Below are positions 24,004-35,269 of a stretch of DNA of 64,000 bases, one piece after another. Within the stretch, counting starts at the first letter, position 1. Each line of letters starts with the position of its first letter. The position numbers and the translations under genes are program-made. The notes beneath the pieces were generated by a model. It saw only the letters and a program-made list of their open reading frames with translations. It ran no database searches and was not told the origin of the DNA. The stretch is from Anastatus disparis. Taxonomy: Eukaryota > Arthropoda > Insecta > Hymenoptera > Eupelmidae. The DNA lies in assembly GCA_017163975.1 (NCBI GenBank), contig JAFFSR010000279.1, forward strand, positions 993,001-1,057,000, given 5' to 3'.

Positions 24004-24799
24004 TTACGATCTGATCCTTTGGGCATCACATAATTAATACTTTTATGCACAATTTTAGAAATTTTTTCCCAAGTATGTTGTTATTTAATTTTTGAATGTC
24101 TTCATTATGTCGAGATAAAATTGTCGTAGATGTTATACATTTTATTATTAATATTTGTACAATTTCATTCTTCTGGTATAATCAAGTAATTTTTTTTTTC
24201 ATCTCCAATATCTAGTAGAAACTGTTAAAATTTTTCATTACGTAATCTCATATTTCTATACAGTTTTAAAATGTGGAAAAATTCTATAATAAGGAACATT
24301 TTATATATTTTGAATATTTGCTTTATCTACCATGCTTGAGTACAGGTAAAATTAACTGAAAATCACCTCCTAAAATGATTAATTCTTCAGCAAACGGTAT
24401 TTCAAAATTACACAAATCTCACAAAGTTCTACAAATTATTTTCAATGCATTCTTTAGTATCATGGATGTCTTACCCAAAAATAGACCATCAAATTTAAGC
24501 AGTCGTTATTTATCTGATTTTAATTTATAAAAAGTTTTCTCAATATTAGGCAATCTGAACGTTTTATGGCTTGTCATTTCTTTAGGGAGTAAAATAGATG
24601 CTATACTTGTTCAAGTCATAGAAATAACTTTTTTACCTTCACTAATGTAATAATGAATGCGTGTTGTATATAAAAAAGTTTTACCAGTTCCTCTAGAACC
24701 GTAGATAAATATACGTTTTTTTTATTAATTATCTCATAAAAAATTTCTTGATAGTTGCTATTCAATTTAGTTTTCTATTCAGCATATAATCTTTTATAG

Positions 24800-25507
24800 C
24801 ACTCCGTGATTTAAATCCGCGCTTAAATCCCGCTGAGCCGATAGTTAAACGATAAATTTTTACGCTGTTCGATAATGAATATAACGCTGAGTTCACTTAA
24901 ATCACGCACTTATAATAAGCGATATTTTGAGATCTGGATTATTTTTAAAAGTTTATTCATCGATAATAATAAAGTGTAGATTATTGCAACTCTTTTATAT
25001 CGATATTTTTCAAAATAAATAACAATTATAAGCGTGTTAAATACGTGTAAAACCAAAGTTAATATCAGTGTAACATGTGAAGCGAAGAGGTAGTCATTTC
25101 GACGCTCTAAGACTCCGTCGCGTCTGTGATTCCCCTAAACGCAACTGCTAATACAATACATAAGTTACCAATGGTTGCTCCTACGGCCCTAATACATATA
25201 TAAAAGGAAATTTAGATTTATATTATTACAGAATTAAGTTCAACAGTTTGACATAATGTTATTTCATGTTTTATATATATTTTTTGGTTTTTTTCTATTT
25301 ATTATTCGCGAAGTGCTTAGATTTTGCTTTTTTGCAGTTTTCGCTTTTCTTTTACGATTTATCATTCGTAGAATGCATAGTTTTGCTGGTAAATAGAATT
25401 CGTTTTTTTAATGAATCATCATTCGTGGAGTGCATAGCCTTTGTTTTTTATTGAATTTTGAGAGTACAGATGTAGTGTGGCGAATTTATATCACTCGAGC
25501 TATAAAA
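24800..25507. other. No gene; short imperfect repeats near 25303-25445
   Basis: Three copies of an ATTCG(T/C)(A/G)GA(A/G)TGCATAG-like motif occur at about 58-bp spacing. The rest is AT-rich and featureless. Confidence 0.45.
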
Positions 25508-25636
25508 TAGTATACGATACTCGCGACTTAAATTCACCTATTATTACACGGCGTTTAGGACCCTCGCTGACGCTCGGGCCCTAACTTCGCCGTATAATAA
25601 TAGGTGATTTAAGTCGCCCGTATCGTAATATACTAT
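25508..25636. repeat. GC-rich-loop hairpin of about 130 bp
   Basis: GCGACTTAAATTCACCTATT and TACACGGCG on the left pair with CGCCGTATAATAATAGGTG and ATTTAAGTCGC on the right. The loop contains CCTCGCTGACGCTCGGGCCC. It could be a MITE; its termini pair as ATAGTATA against its inverse. Confidence 0.65.
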
Positions 25637-25935
25637 TATTATCTTCTGTCTTTCTCAGTCTTCTATTTATAATAACAATAATAATGCACTATCATGATTT
25701 TCGAAATGTTTGTAATGTCTTTTTGTATGCTTGTATAATGTTTAGATCTCGAAAAGTTGATTTTTTGCCATTTTTTTATTTTTTTTTTAAATATTTTTTA
25801 ACGTTAGCAGATTTTATTCCATTATAAATTTGTATTCAGAAATATCCCGAACATCATCATGGGTGCATGGAGTGCTATATAGACTTAGATATAAGGGCTA
25901 CAGATTGCCTTAAGAGAAAGTTGGAACCATTTGCC

Positions 25936-27064
25936 CAGTACCGTCTTTATGCATAGGCCGGTAAGGCCTCGGCCTAGGGCCTCCAATTACCAGACAATTT
26001 GAAAAATTATAATGAAAAAATGAATAAGTTTGATTAACAATTATTAATTACAGTGAATAAAATATATGTATAATATGAATATTAATGAAATTTTAATAAT
26101 TTCTTAAGTTTAGATTAAACTTATTATCGTTTATTAAATAAATTTTTGGTGTTCACCAATTAGAAATAATTAGGGTTAAATTGTCTTGTTAAATTATTAA
26201 ATCAAAATAAAGTTATTTATTTTAATAAATTTATATTTTTAGAAAATACACTTAAAAAATAAGTAACTATTACTTAAAATTCATAAATTTTCGAAAAATA
26301 AAAGTAATAAAATTATGATTATTAATATCAGTATCATTTTTACATTTTTATTAAATAATTTAATTATTAACTGAGAAGAAATATTTGTTTATATACATTA
26401 AATATTGAAATATAATTAATATAACAAAATCAATGAGTTATCATTAATATAATTAATTATCAAATTATTGCGAAATTATTATATAAAAAAATTGTAATAA
26501 TATCATATATTAATATTAATATATTAGTATTAATTAAATTAATATTAGTATTAGTGCCCACAGACAGCGTTTCATACTTGTCGATGTTTGTGAATTTCTT
26601 AAACTTTATAAATAGTAAAATGCTATTTGACTCTCGATTACAATTTTAATATATCTCGCTGTCAGAGTCCGTCGCAAATTTACGTATAAACAGAAGCGCT
26701 TATGATTTTTATTCGGTATCTCTTTGTAAAAGTTTGATATCTTAAAAAACTAATTAAAATTATTACAATTAGAGCACTAGTAAGTGTGAAGTAAGGTATT
26801 TTATTTTTAATAAAATATAATTGGTTCCATAAATGTATTAATCAGTTATGAACATTTTTTATAAAAATTATTTAAATATTTTTTTTTCTTGTCAAGTCCT
26901 GATTGAATTCGACGGTTAATGCTGAATCAAACTATTGGTGACTTATTCATAAAGAATTGTATTAAAAAAACGATTCATGTATTGTATTAATAAGATTTGC
27001 GTCGCCTTAAGAGGGCCCCAAGCCCATCAGGCCTTGGGCCCCATGACCTTTAAAGACGACACTG
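25936..27064. mobile_element. hAT-like non-autonomous element with 8-bp target duplication
   Basis: The left end CAGTACCGTCTTTATGC and the right end (GACCTTTAAAGACGACACTG) form an imperfect terminal inverted repeat starting CAGT, as in hAT elements. Subterminal GGCCTAGGGCC and GGCCTTGGGCC blocks also pair. An exact 8-bp duplication, CATTTGCC, flanks it at 25928-25935 and 27065-27072. The 1.1-kb interior is AT-rich and non-coding. Confidence 0.85.
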
Positions 27065-27072
27065 CATTTGCC

Positions 27073-27365
27073 GCTTGGTGGCGCTGCAGATGAAAGAAAA
27101 ATAGGGACCCTCTAGGAAGGGACAAGAACATGTTGCCGCCATACTGATCTAAACCGGAAAGAAACGGATAAAGTGCTTATAGAAAACATCACGGGTCGTC
27201 CTCGTGGGGAATATTTACTGTCTCTTTCTAACATATTACTTTCATATGTAGTTTTCGGTTTAGATTTCTTGTTTGTAACAGCCAATAGAAAACGCAGAAC
27301 GAGGTTTCCAGTCCCTTTCCAGAGGTTACCTAGAGAAGAATATAAAATATTTTTCATACGCAGAT
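27073..27365. other. Less AT-rich stretch; no gene called
   Basis: Overlapping frames of 68 codons (+) and 81 codons (-) occur here but show no motif. Composition is less AT-rich than the neighbours, which may simply be unique host sequence. Confidence 0.35.
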
Positions 27366-28392
27366 TTACAATTTACTAACAAGGAGAATATTTGACCTCA
27401 GGGAAGCGGATTTGGCTGAAACTGCAGGATATGATTCTTTGGTGGAAAAAAATAAATCCATGTTTCCTCTTTTGTGTTAATATGCCTTATAGACAGAGAT
27501 ATAGACATTTCTTTATAAATATAAAGAAAAAAGCGATTATCATTACTTGAATAGTTAAACGACTAAAACTTTTACAGAAAAGTGTTGGGGAAATAAAAGA
27601 AAGTACAAGTTGAAAGATTTAATTTAAGCCTTATTGCATCAAAACAGCTTCTGTAGTTCAAAAGTTGTGCCTAATTGAAAATTACTACATATTTATTAAT
27701 ATTTTTAGCATGTAACATTCGATCAAGTTTTTACCCCATTTCATTAGCATATTTTAATCTCCTGCAACTTTTGAACTATATGAGATTTTTTAATGAAATA
27801 AGGTTTAAATTAAAGATTTAACCTGTACTTTCTTTTATTTTTCATACAATTTTTTGTAAGAGTTCTAATTGTTTAGTTATTCAAGTTCTTATAAAGACTT
27901 CTTTTTACTACATTTTCGAAGAAATGTCTACATCTCCATTTATAGGGCCTATGAGCATGAAAGAAAAAACACTAATCAAAAAATCATATTCTGCAGTTTT
28001 AGCGAAATCCGTTTCCTGGAGGTCAAATACTCTCCTTGTAAGACAATAATATACTTCTAATGTTCTAAATAACTCTTGCTTATATATGTAGAATAATTAT
28101 AGATGCTAATCTTATTTACAAAGTCTAAAATTTTTTTGTAAAGCGAAAAATGTTGCGCATGATAGAGCTGATGTAAACATGTGTATTTTTCTTTAGTGCG
28201 ACAGAGAAAGTAATACTAAAGAATAATGAATACATATGCTCACGCCGGCTCTATCTCGCGCTGTATTTTTTGCTTTACAACAATATTTTAGACTTTTCAA
28301 ACAAGATTAGCACCAATAATTATTCTACATATATATGGTTAAAGTCATTGACAACATTAGAGGTATATTATTGTCTCAGTAAATTGTAATCG
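27366..28392. mobile_element. Two stacked palindromes forming one composite foldback
   Basis: The first palindrome runs 27378-28044: AAGGAGAATATTTGACCTC pairs with GAGGTCAAATACTCTCCTT, with arms of about 320 bp centred near 27710. The second runs about 28035-28385: TAATATACTTCTAATGTTCT and TGCTAATCTTATTTAC pair with sequences around 28300-28375, and the loop lies around 28200. The outermost TTACAATTTACT (27366) is the inverse of AGTAAATTGTAA at 28378-28389. That suggests an older element with the first palindrome lying inside its left part. Non-coding. Confidence 0.7.
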
Positions 28393-28479
28393 CTATGTGA
28401 AAAATATTTTATATTTTTTTCTCACCTGACCACAGAGCCCCGATGCGGCAAATAGTCCCGACCGCCTCTTAAGATGTAA

Positions 28480-29210
28480 AAATACTTCTGTTTAGTACAC
28501 TTATCATTCCTTATTTTGATTATGCGAGCTTGGTAATGAACGATCTCTCACAATATCTAAATTTTAAGCTATGGTGCCTTTGTAATACAGCTGTAAGATT
28601 TATTTTCAATTCAAAACGAGATGCATCGTTGAAACCTTACTATGAACAGCTGCACTAGCTAAAGTTAGAGAATCGTCACAGGTACTTTATGGAAGTCATG
28701 TTGTAAATCTAATTGACTTCTGCGAGATCCAAGTATCTGTATGACTTTTTTCCAAAAGTTACTGAAGGTCTTCGTTGTTCCCAGAGAATGCAATTGCCTA
28801 CCTTAGTATTACCATTAACATCAACACAGACTTATAAAAATTCATTTACAATCCAAGCGATAAAACTCTGGGATTTCATTCCATTAGAAATTAGGTTAAA
28901 AGCCTCGAAATCAGCGTTTAAATTAGAACTTTATAATTATTTGGTGAGGACGCAATAAAAATTGTTATATATTTTATTAGTTAGGTTAGAATTAATTATG
29001 AAATTAATGTTATTGTTTATAGTGTTTTATTTTAAAATATAGTATGAGAGAGCGTTGAATTTACTGATCCATTAGTTTGTGTTTATAATAAAAATATTTT
29101 GCTCTAATGTTTCAAATATTATAAAATATTGTATTTTGAATAGTATTGTTTTTGCCATACGATCAAGTTAGACCTTGGTATAATAAAATTAGTTATTAAT
29201 CAATCAATCT
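28480..29210 (+). pseudogene. 3' end of a non-LTR retrotransposon (LINE)
   Basis: The frames read ILIMRAW/PYFDYASLVMNDLSQYL, then AVRFIFNSKRDASLKPYYEQ, and at 28713-28958 FTIQAIKLWDFIPLEIRLK and SAFKLELYNYL. This is the conserved region after the reverse transcriptase of Jockey/CR1-like LINEs, where the product ends with a motif like 'WNSLP...SFKxxLxxYL'. A 3' untranslated region follows and ends in AATCAATCAATC at about 29200. 5' truncation is usual for LINE copies. Stops near 28655 and 28705 show decay. Confidence 0.75.
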
Positions 29211-29529
29211 CTTACCTGATCGAGAGACGCATTGCCGGTAGCGCAGATTCGTGATGCAGGTTTAAAAATATGTAATGTTAAATATTATATATGTAGATAT
29301 TTCTTTGATTCAAATATACAGATAATGCGAGGTTAAAACACTAGGAAGATTATAAACAACTTTATTAGTACAAATCAACTATTTATTGTAACCTTAATAC
29401 AAGCTTTTACGACATAGCCGGAGTGCTTACTAAGTCCGTACTCTGACTCGTATCGGAAGCAGCTGAACTGACATACATGATAGCGTCGATGTTCAGCTAG
29501 TCGGTGCTGCTTACGGAATACATAACTAT
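29211..29529. other. Possible 3' LTR region of the adjoining gypsy remnant
   Basis: This lies just beyond the integrase C-terminus of the minus-strand gypsy remnant, where the 3' LTR would be expected. No LTR boundary or repeat partner was identified. Confidence 0.3.
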
Positions 29530-32500
29530 TTAGATTGTGATGAATACATAAAAACTTCTCCCTTTTTCAATAAAAAGTCTTGGGGACTTTCGTAGGGGTG
29601 GTTTAACTAATTGGCCCACGTGCCGTTTATGCAGTTTACCTGTATCCGCTTTTACTGTATACATGGACGGTGTATTTTGTCTAATAATTTCGCCCGAGAT
29701 CCTTTTTTGTTTCCTTACCCCGAGGGCATCCATAAAGACTTTATCGCCTATCTTAAACTCTAATTTCTGGCAACCTTGTCAAGCTAATATTTGACGCCTT
29801 TGCTGAGCTTCTACCTTTTTACACAAGTTCGGTTTTAAACAATCAAACTTCGTTCTTGGGTTTAGTTGTACATTATATTTGCAGGACTTCTACCAGTTGT
29901 GATGTATGGAAAATTTCTATAATCGAATAAAAACATGCTGACCGCATCTTCCACACTCTCTCCCCCCTTATGATTTTTAACGTTTTGTGTTCAAATGTTT
30001 GTATAAAGTTTTCTGCTGCACCGTTTGTAGCAGAATGATATGGAGGCGAAAATGAGAGATCAATATTATTATTTTTAAGGAAGTTTGTGAATTCTACGCT
30101 TCTAAACTGTGGTCCTTCGTCGGTGACACAGTGCATTATTAATCTAAAACGGGTAAGAAAATTTTTAAATTCTTTGATCAATCTTTTTGCGTCCGTATTT
30201 TGTTTGCGGTTTATTATTTCTGGCCATTCGCAATGCGCGTCCATTATAATTGAATACATGTCGCTTTCGAACTTCGTGTAATCGCAATGAATTCTACCCT
30301 ATACTTTACTAGGGTATGGTCATGTTTTTAAAAGTGTCTTTTTAGGTGTTTTGCGTTCTATTAAACAGGTTTCACAATTATTCGCAACATCTTCAATTTC
30401 ACTATCAATACCGGGCCAATAAACATTAGATCTCGCAAAAATTTTCATTTTGACAACTCCGAAACGAGTTGCATGAAGTTTATTAGTTGCATAGATTCTG
30501 GTATGCATGCATAAACTCTCCAGAAAAGACATCCTTTTTCAACTGTCAATTCAAATCTAATTTCAAAATATATTTTTTCCACTTTGGTTGAGGCATTGAA
30601 GTTAGGCCAATCGTTTGTTACATAACGTATTATGTTCGCAATAGATTAATCTTTTTTACTTTCAGACTCTAATGTTTTACTATTAAAAGCTATTGCTTTT
30701 TCTTCAAAAAACGCATAAACGATGGTTCTGGGTCATACACATCAGAAATATCAGTTGTGTCTTCTACTGGTTGTCGTGACAATGCATCTGCGTTTGCATT
30801 TTTATCAGATTTAACATGTTCTATTTTGTATCTCAAACCGGACAAAAAGTATGCTTAACGTTGCAATCTATTGCCTGCAGTCTGTGGATCAACTCACTTT
30901 TTACCCAATTCAATGATTTTTTACAAGAATCATCCCATTTTAACGATTTCCTACTCAACAGGTCATATAATGACTTTAACTTTTTATAGCGATTATTTAA
31001 AAACTCAGCATAAAAGTTTATAAGTCCTAGGAATGATGCTAATTCATTTTCATTTTTCGGTCGTGGCGCCTCTAACATCGCTTTTACTTTTGATTTTGAC
31101 TTGTGTCAGCCATACTTATTGATTAGAAACCCTAATACTTCTATGCTTGGTTCCATAATTTTACATTTTTTTAGATTTAATCTTAAATTAAATCTTTTGT
31201 AAACTTTAGTCAGGTTTTCTTTATGCTCCGTTTCTCCCCTGTTACGTATATATTATCTAATTACACTATAACTCCATCCATTCCGCGTAAACATTCATCC
31301 ATTTTTCGTTGTACATCGGCCGGTGCCGGTGATACCCCTTCTGGTATTTTTGTATACCCATGTAGCCCTTTATGCGTGATAATTGTTAACAGTTCTTTAC
31401 TTCCATCGTCGACAGGGAATTGCATATACGCATGTCTTAAGTCCAGTTCGAAGAAAGAGACACCTCCTTGTAATTTTGTAAAGATGTCATTCATCGTATG
31501 GAGCAGATATTATAATATTTGGGTTTAATATCATTTTAAAATCGCCGCAAATGCGAATTTCTCCGTGACCTTTGACTACAGGTATTATGGGCGTAGCCTA
31601 TTCCGCGATATCTACTGACTCTAAATGCCCTAGTTCTACTAGTTTTTCTCTTTTTCTACCATAAGTCTTAAAGCATGCGCTAGATGACGGCATTTTAGCG
31701 CTACTGGGCGCGAATTTTCTTATAAACAAATTTTTGTTTAACTTTTATTGTATTTACTAGGCATATTCTTAAACAAAATAGGAAATTCTTTTTCAATATA
31801 TTTTAGTAAACCGTTTTCTATGTTATTTACATAAACCGTTTTAGTATTGTTTGGTATAATCAAAGGTCATGGTCCAAATTGCTTTAGCTATTCTCGACCC
31901 ATTAAAGCCTGTCTGTTGCCAAGCAGTACAATACATTTTACAATTTTCATTTAATTATTAAAGATAGCTGTTAGATTATTTAATGCTCTTATAGGAATTA
32001 AAGGCTGATTACAATATGATTTTAGAACTCTATTTAATTCTACCAAACAAACATTTTTGAAATAGTCATTATAAACTTTTTCGGATATAATCGTAGCATA
32101 ATACCTGTATCAATTTCAAAATTAATATTTTTTTCATTTGCATTCACACTAACAAACATCAGGCTTACGATTGTTTTATCTAATTTTGATTGGATATATT
32201 CGTCGGTGTTAACATCATAATCGCATTCATATTATACCCTACTACATCATAATTTTTATCGTTATTGATTATAACTATATTATTTTTATTCAACATATTA
32301 TTCATATCGTTACATACCAGATCATTCGCAACATTTTCTTTCATATTAAAAAATTACTTTCATAGTTAGATTCTTCCGGAATTTTGTCGTTTGAGGTTAT
32401 GTTTTTAACATTGTCGCTGGTTTCAGCTCAATGCTCTTGCCACTTTTGCATACCTCCGCTAAATGACCTTTACTACCGCATTTATTATATGTATAATCGC

Positions 32501-32960
32501 GGAAACGATACTCTCGATTTATATGGCCTCGTTTGCCACAACAATAAAACGTTGTTACTCTTTGTTTCGTTGCATACTCTGGTTAGTGCTGCTATTTGGA
32601 TGTACACTGCTGCTGTTGCTGCATATGGTCTTTTTTGCTGTGTGCCATACTGTCTCTACTTCTTCTATTTTGTCGCCACAATTGCTGCGTTCCACCTTCA
32701 ATTTTAAACATTTCATTTTTCATAAATTTTTTCTATAATGTATTACTAGAATTTATAGCATTTTTTAAAGCCGATTCGTGTACTATTGCTATTTCAAGCG
32801 CTTTTGCGTATTTTTGTATTTTTCTTAGCTGTAAATATCATATCGTAGATGTACGTTGAGGTACGACCTACGTGTTGCTTTAGATTTGCCACACACATAC
32901 TAGTTTATCAGGACATTTAGCTTTATATGTATCGTCTCGCAGTACGTAGTCGTGCCACGC
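29530..32960 (-). pseudogene. Ty3/gypsy-type retrotransposon gag-pol remnant
   Basis: Read 3' to 5' on the plus strand. Gag near 32960-32410 ends in two zinc knuckles (FYCCGKRGHINREY, NKCGSKGHLAEVC). The protease has NFEIDTG near 32110. Reverse transcriptase pieces lie at 31494-31261 (FFELDLRHAYMQFP, KIPEGVSPAPA). The active-site block near 31255 reads stop-LDN where the family has YxDD, so it is dead. RNase H connection follows at 31078-30833 (FLGLINFYAEFL). The integrase zinc domain is at 30532-30320 (LHATRFGVVK, CETC). The integrase core at 30259-29873 has D7, D47 and E83 of that piece, spacing DD35E. The GPY/F-like tail is at 29733-29530 (RHVGQLV). Multiple stops and shifts. Confidence 0.85.
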
Positions 32961-33024
32961 AGCCTTTAGAGCATATGTACTATAGAGGAATCATGTCGTG
33001 TTAAAAAGTGGTTGCAACCTTAGG

Positions 33025-33128
33025 TAGAGAGAAAGAAAATAATAACTTACATCCTATCTCACTCGCGCAACGCTCCCGTAAGCGTTGCACGAGAGAGACA
33101 GTATGTAAGTAGTTATTTTCTTTCTCTC
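33025..33128. repeat. Near-perfect 104-bp hairpin
   Basis: GAGAGAAAGAAAATAATAAC with ACTTACATCCTATCTCACTC pairs with the inverse on the other side of AACGCTCCCGTAAGCGTT. It could be a MITE or a template for a hairpin RNA. No target duplication was identified. Confidence 0.75.
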
Positions 33129-33436
33129 TTACATCATCGTTAAAATAGCCATTGTTTTTCCATATAACATGCTGCCTCCATGTATATATGCTCGAAGGCG
33201 CAGTCAGAGAACAAATCGTTCCTTTGACTGTGCTATGCAAAGTTTTCCGTAGCTTGATTTTTTTTATGTTTTTGTGTGCTAGCTACTTAAAGGAATTTTG
33301 ATATTAATTATTAAACTAGCTTCAATTACCTCGCTCCTAACGTCGCTCGGTTTGATTCTGATCTTTATAAAAAATATTTTTCAATTTAAAATACTTTAAA
33401 TTTCAAAGTATCCATTTTTAAATGTATTTGTGTATG

Positions 33437-33487
<51 letters not shown>

Positions 33488-33551
33488 AAAATATTATTCA
33501 GAAGCAGACTGAAGATTTTTTAAATTCAATATTTAAGAAGTCTTGAAGTTA
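33129..33551. repeat. No gene; TA microsatellite at 33440-33484
   Basis: About 22 TA dinucleotides in a row at 33440-33484. The surrounding sequence is AT-rich and featureless. Confidence 0.8.
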
Positions 33552-33913
33552 CTTAGTTTGATACTTATAATAAATGCTTATAAAAATTTATTTATTCATT
33601 TACACTGCAAAAATATAGTCGATTCCTCTAGTCACATATGTAAAAAATACAATAAAATAATTAAAGCGACAAAAATATGCAAAATATTGTCATAAAGCGA
33701 AAAATGCCGTCTTGACATATATTATATGCAAAAAATTGTCGCTTTGACTATGAAATGGTATTTTTCGCCTGACGATAATATTTTGTATATTATTGTGGCT
33801 TTAACTATTTTAAATTATGCATGTACATGACTAGAGGTACTGAATTAATTTTTGTCGTATGAATGAGTAATTAAATTATTATAAGCGTTTATTATAAACA
33901 CTGAACTAAGTAT
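33552..33913. mobile_element. Foldback family E, complete copy
   Basis: ACTTAGTTTGATACTTATAA at the left pairs with the inverse of TTATAAACACTGAACTAAGT at the right. Inner blocks CCTCTAGTCA and GCGAAAAATGCC also pair. It is about 360 bp. A single arm of the same family lies at 41747-41890. Just outside, CGACCGCCTCTTAA (33925-33938) resembles the end of family D. Confidence 0.8.
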
Positions 33914-34239
33914 CTGATTTGGTTCCGACCGCCTCTTAACAAAATAAAAACGAAATTAGATTTACATAAGAAACATTTCGGAAATTATTTAAGATATATT
34001 CATTATTAAATCAGCTAATTGAAAAAAATTTGTATAGTATATCATATTATTTTAGCTATAAATTTCTGGAAAATTGCAAAATTGTAAAAAGAAATGAAAA
34101 TCATTTGAAGTTCATCTTGCTATATTCATCGTATAAGTAAAAATAAATAAGATAGAGTAAAAAGATTTGAGAAAGGTATTTTGTGCCCTTAATTAAATTA
34201 ATGATAAGACTTAATTTTATTAGCATTCAATTTTTTTCT
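33914..34239. other. No gene recognised
   Basis: AT-rich spacer before the first Helitron-like copy. Confidence 0.4.
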
Positions 34240-34389
34240 AATGACAATTCATAGCATTTTTCATAATTTTTTTTTGGTTTTTCAGCTTTTACGTATGAAA
34301 ATACAATTAATCAAATAAGTTAATATAAATGCAATTCTAAGTTTATTTAAAGTAGATAAAAAGTGTTGAAAGAATTTTAATTTTCAATA

Positions 34390-35246
34390 ATGGGTCTGAC
34401 TGAGGAAAATAAATTAATGTTTAAAGGACAAGGATTGTATAGTGGAATTAATTCGGTGTTAATTAATAATCATATATTAGAATTTAATAATATTTTAAAA
34501 CGGTGCACCTCATTTAATATGCAATCAACTTTACTTATTCAAAAACCGCAATATATTAATTCAGTACCTATTGATACCGAATTTTAAAAGTATTATAATA
34601 ATAAAATAATTCATATATATATGACAGCTTTAATCTTAAATATTCACAAGATGAGCATAAAATCTATATAAACAAATTATTTCCGAACAAATCAGAATTA
34701 AGCATAGTTTTCGAAACAGTACAATCACAAACAAATAATTATTATTACGGCGTGTTTGCAATTGCTTTTGCTGTTTCAATACTTTACAATTTATGTCCAT
34801 TTTGCTTAAAATACGATATTTCCCAAATGCGATTACATTTATTGAAAATTTTTGAAATACAGCAAATAACAATGTTTCCAATTTTACATAAATGTAATAA
34901 TGCAACTATCAATTACAATGATCCACCGGACATGATGAGGAGAAGTTTTTGTCATAAACCTTGTTTAAATAAAATACCATTAAATTTAGATAACGCTGAG
35001 ATTGAACTTTTTGAAAAAAAATTACAAATGCAGTTATTAGCAGAACAAAAAATGATGCAAATCTATTGCAAACCAAAAGATTCTAATCTTGAAATAATTC
35101 CAATGGAAATTGACAATGACTCTTCAGAAAAAAATTTTTTAAGACAAAATGATTATTTAATGGATTTTGAGGATATTAGCATAAATTATAACGATGATAA
35201 AATAAGGAATAATGAGATTGAATTAAATCAAGAAAGAAAAGAATAA
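34390..35246 (+). pseudogene. Ulp1-like cysteine protease region of Helitron-like copy 1
   Basis: The frame starts at ATG 34390 (KGQGLYSGINSVLINNHILE, then RPQYINSVPID-type QKPQYINSVPIDTEF) and stops at 34587. A deletion and frameshift follow, and the frame resumes with IIHIYDSFN and later SQTNNYYYGVFAIAFAVSIL. C48/Ulp1 peptidases have H-W, a D in a Y-D-S block, and Q-x5-D-C-G. Here the HW block is deleted; copy 2 keeps it as GHWICMYY. The catalytic Cys position (codon 34746-34748) is TAC, tyrosine, preceded by Tyr instead of Asp. The copy is therefore catalytically dead as read. The region sits upstream of the Rep frame and is presumably part of the element's polyprotein. The family call rests on motif layout. 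Confidence 0.65.
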
Positions 35247-35269
35247 AAAGAAATAGATAACAAGGAATC

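Larger units (their letters stand above)
21977..24790 (-). pseudogene. Fragmented Pif1-like helicase, probably Helitron-derived
   Basis: The N-terminal part (24790 down to about 24330) reads KRIFIYGSRGTGKTFLY, an intact Walker A, then KTFRLPNIE and LIILGGDFQLILPVL. The C-terminal part (22168-21977) reads MTINKSQDQSFNEVS and YSRLNVALSRCMNS, the usual end of Pif1/Helitron helicases. Between them the gene is split by three or four later insertions: foldback family D (22304-22682), family B MITE (22736-23508) and SINE family 1 with a nested MITE (23585-24003). Several stops occur. No Rep domain was recognised upstream, so a host-type Pif1 remnant remains possible. Its sequence differs clearly from the three Helitron-like copies at 34-58 kb. 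Confidence 0.72.

Noticed and set aside
27112..27379. Small host exon in a less AT-rich stretch
   Set aside because: Frames exist on both strands, with no motif, splice pattern or neighbouring exon to support one.
28440..28475. Isolated CGACCGCCTCTTAA resembling the end of foldback family D (also 33925-33938)
   Set aside because: Only about 14 bases match and no arm accompanies them, so they may be chance or very old remnants. Not annotated as copies.
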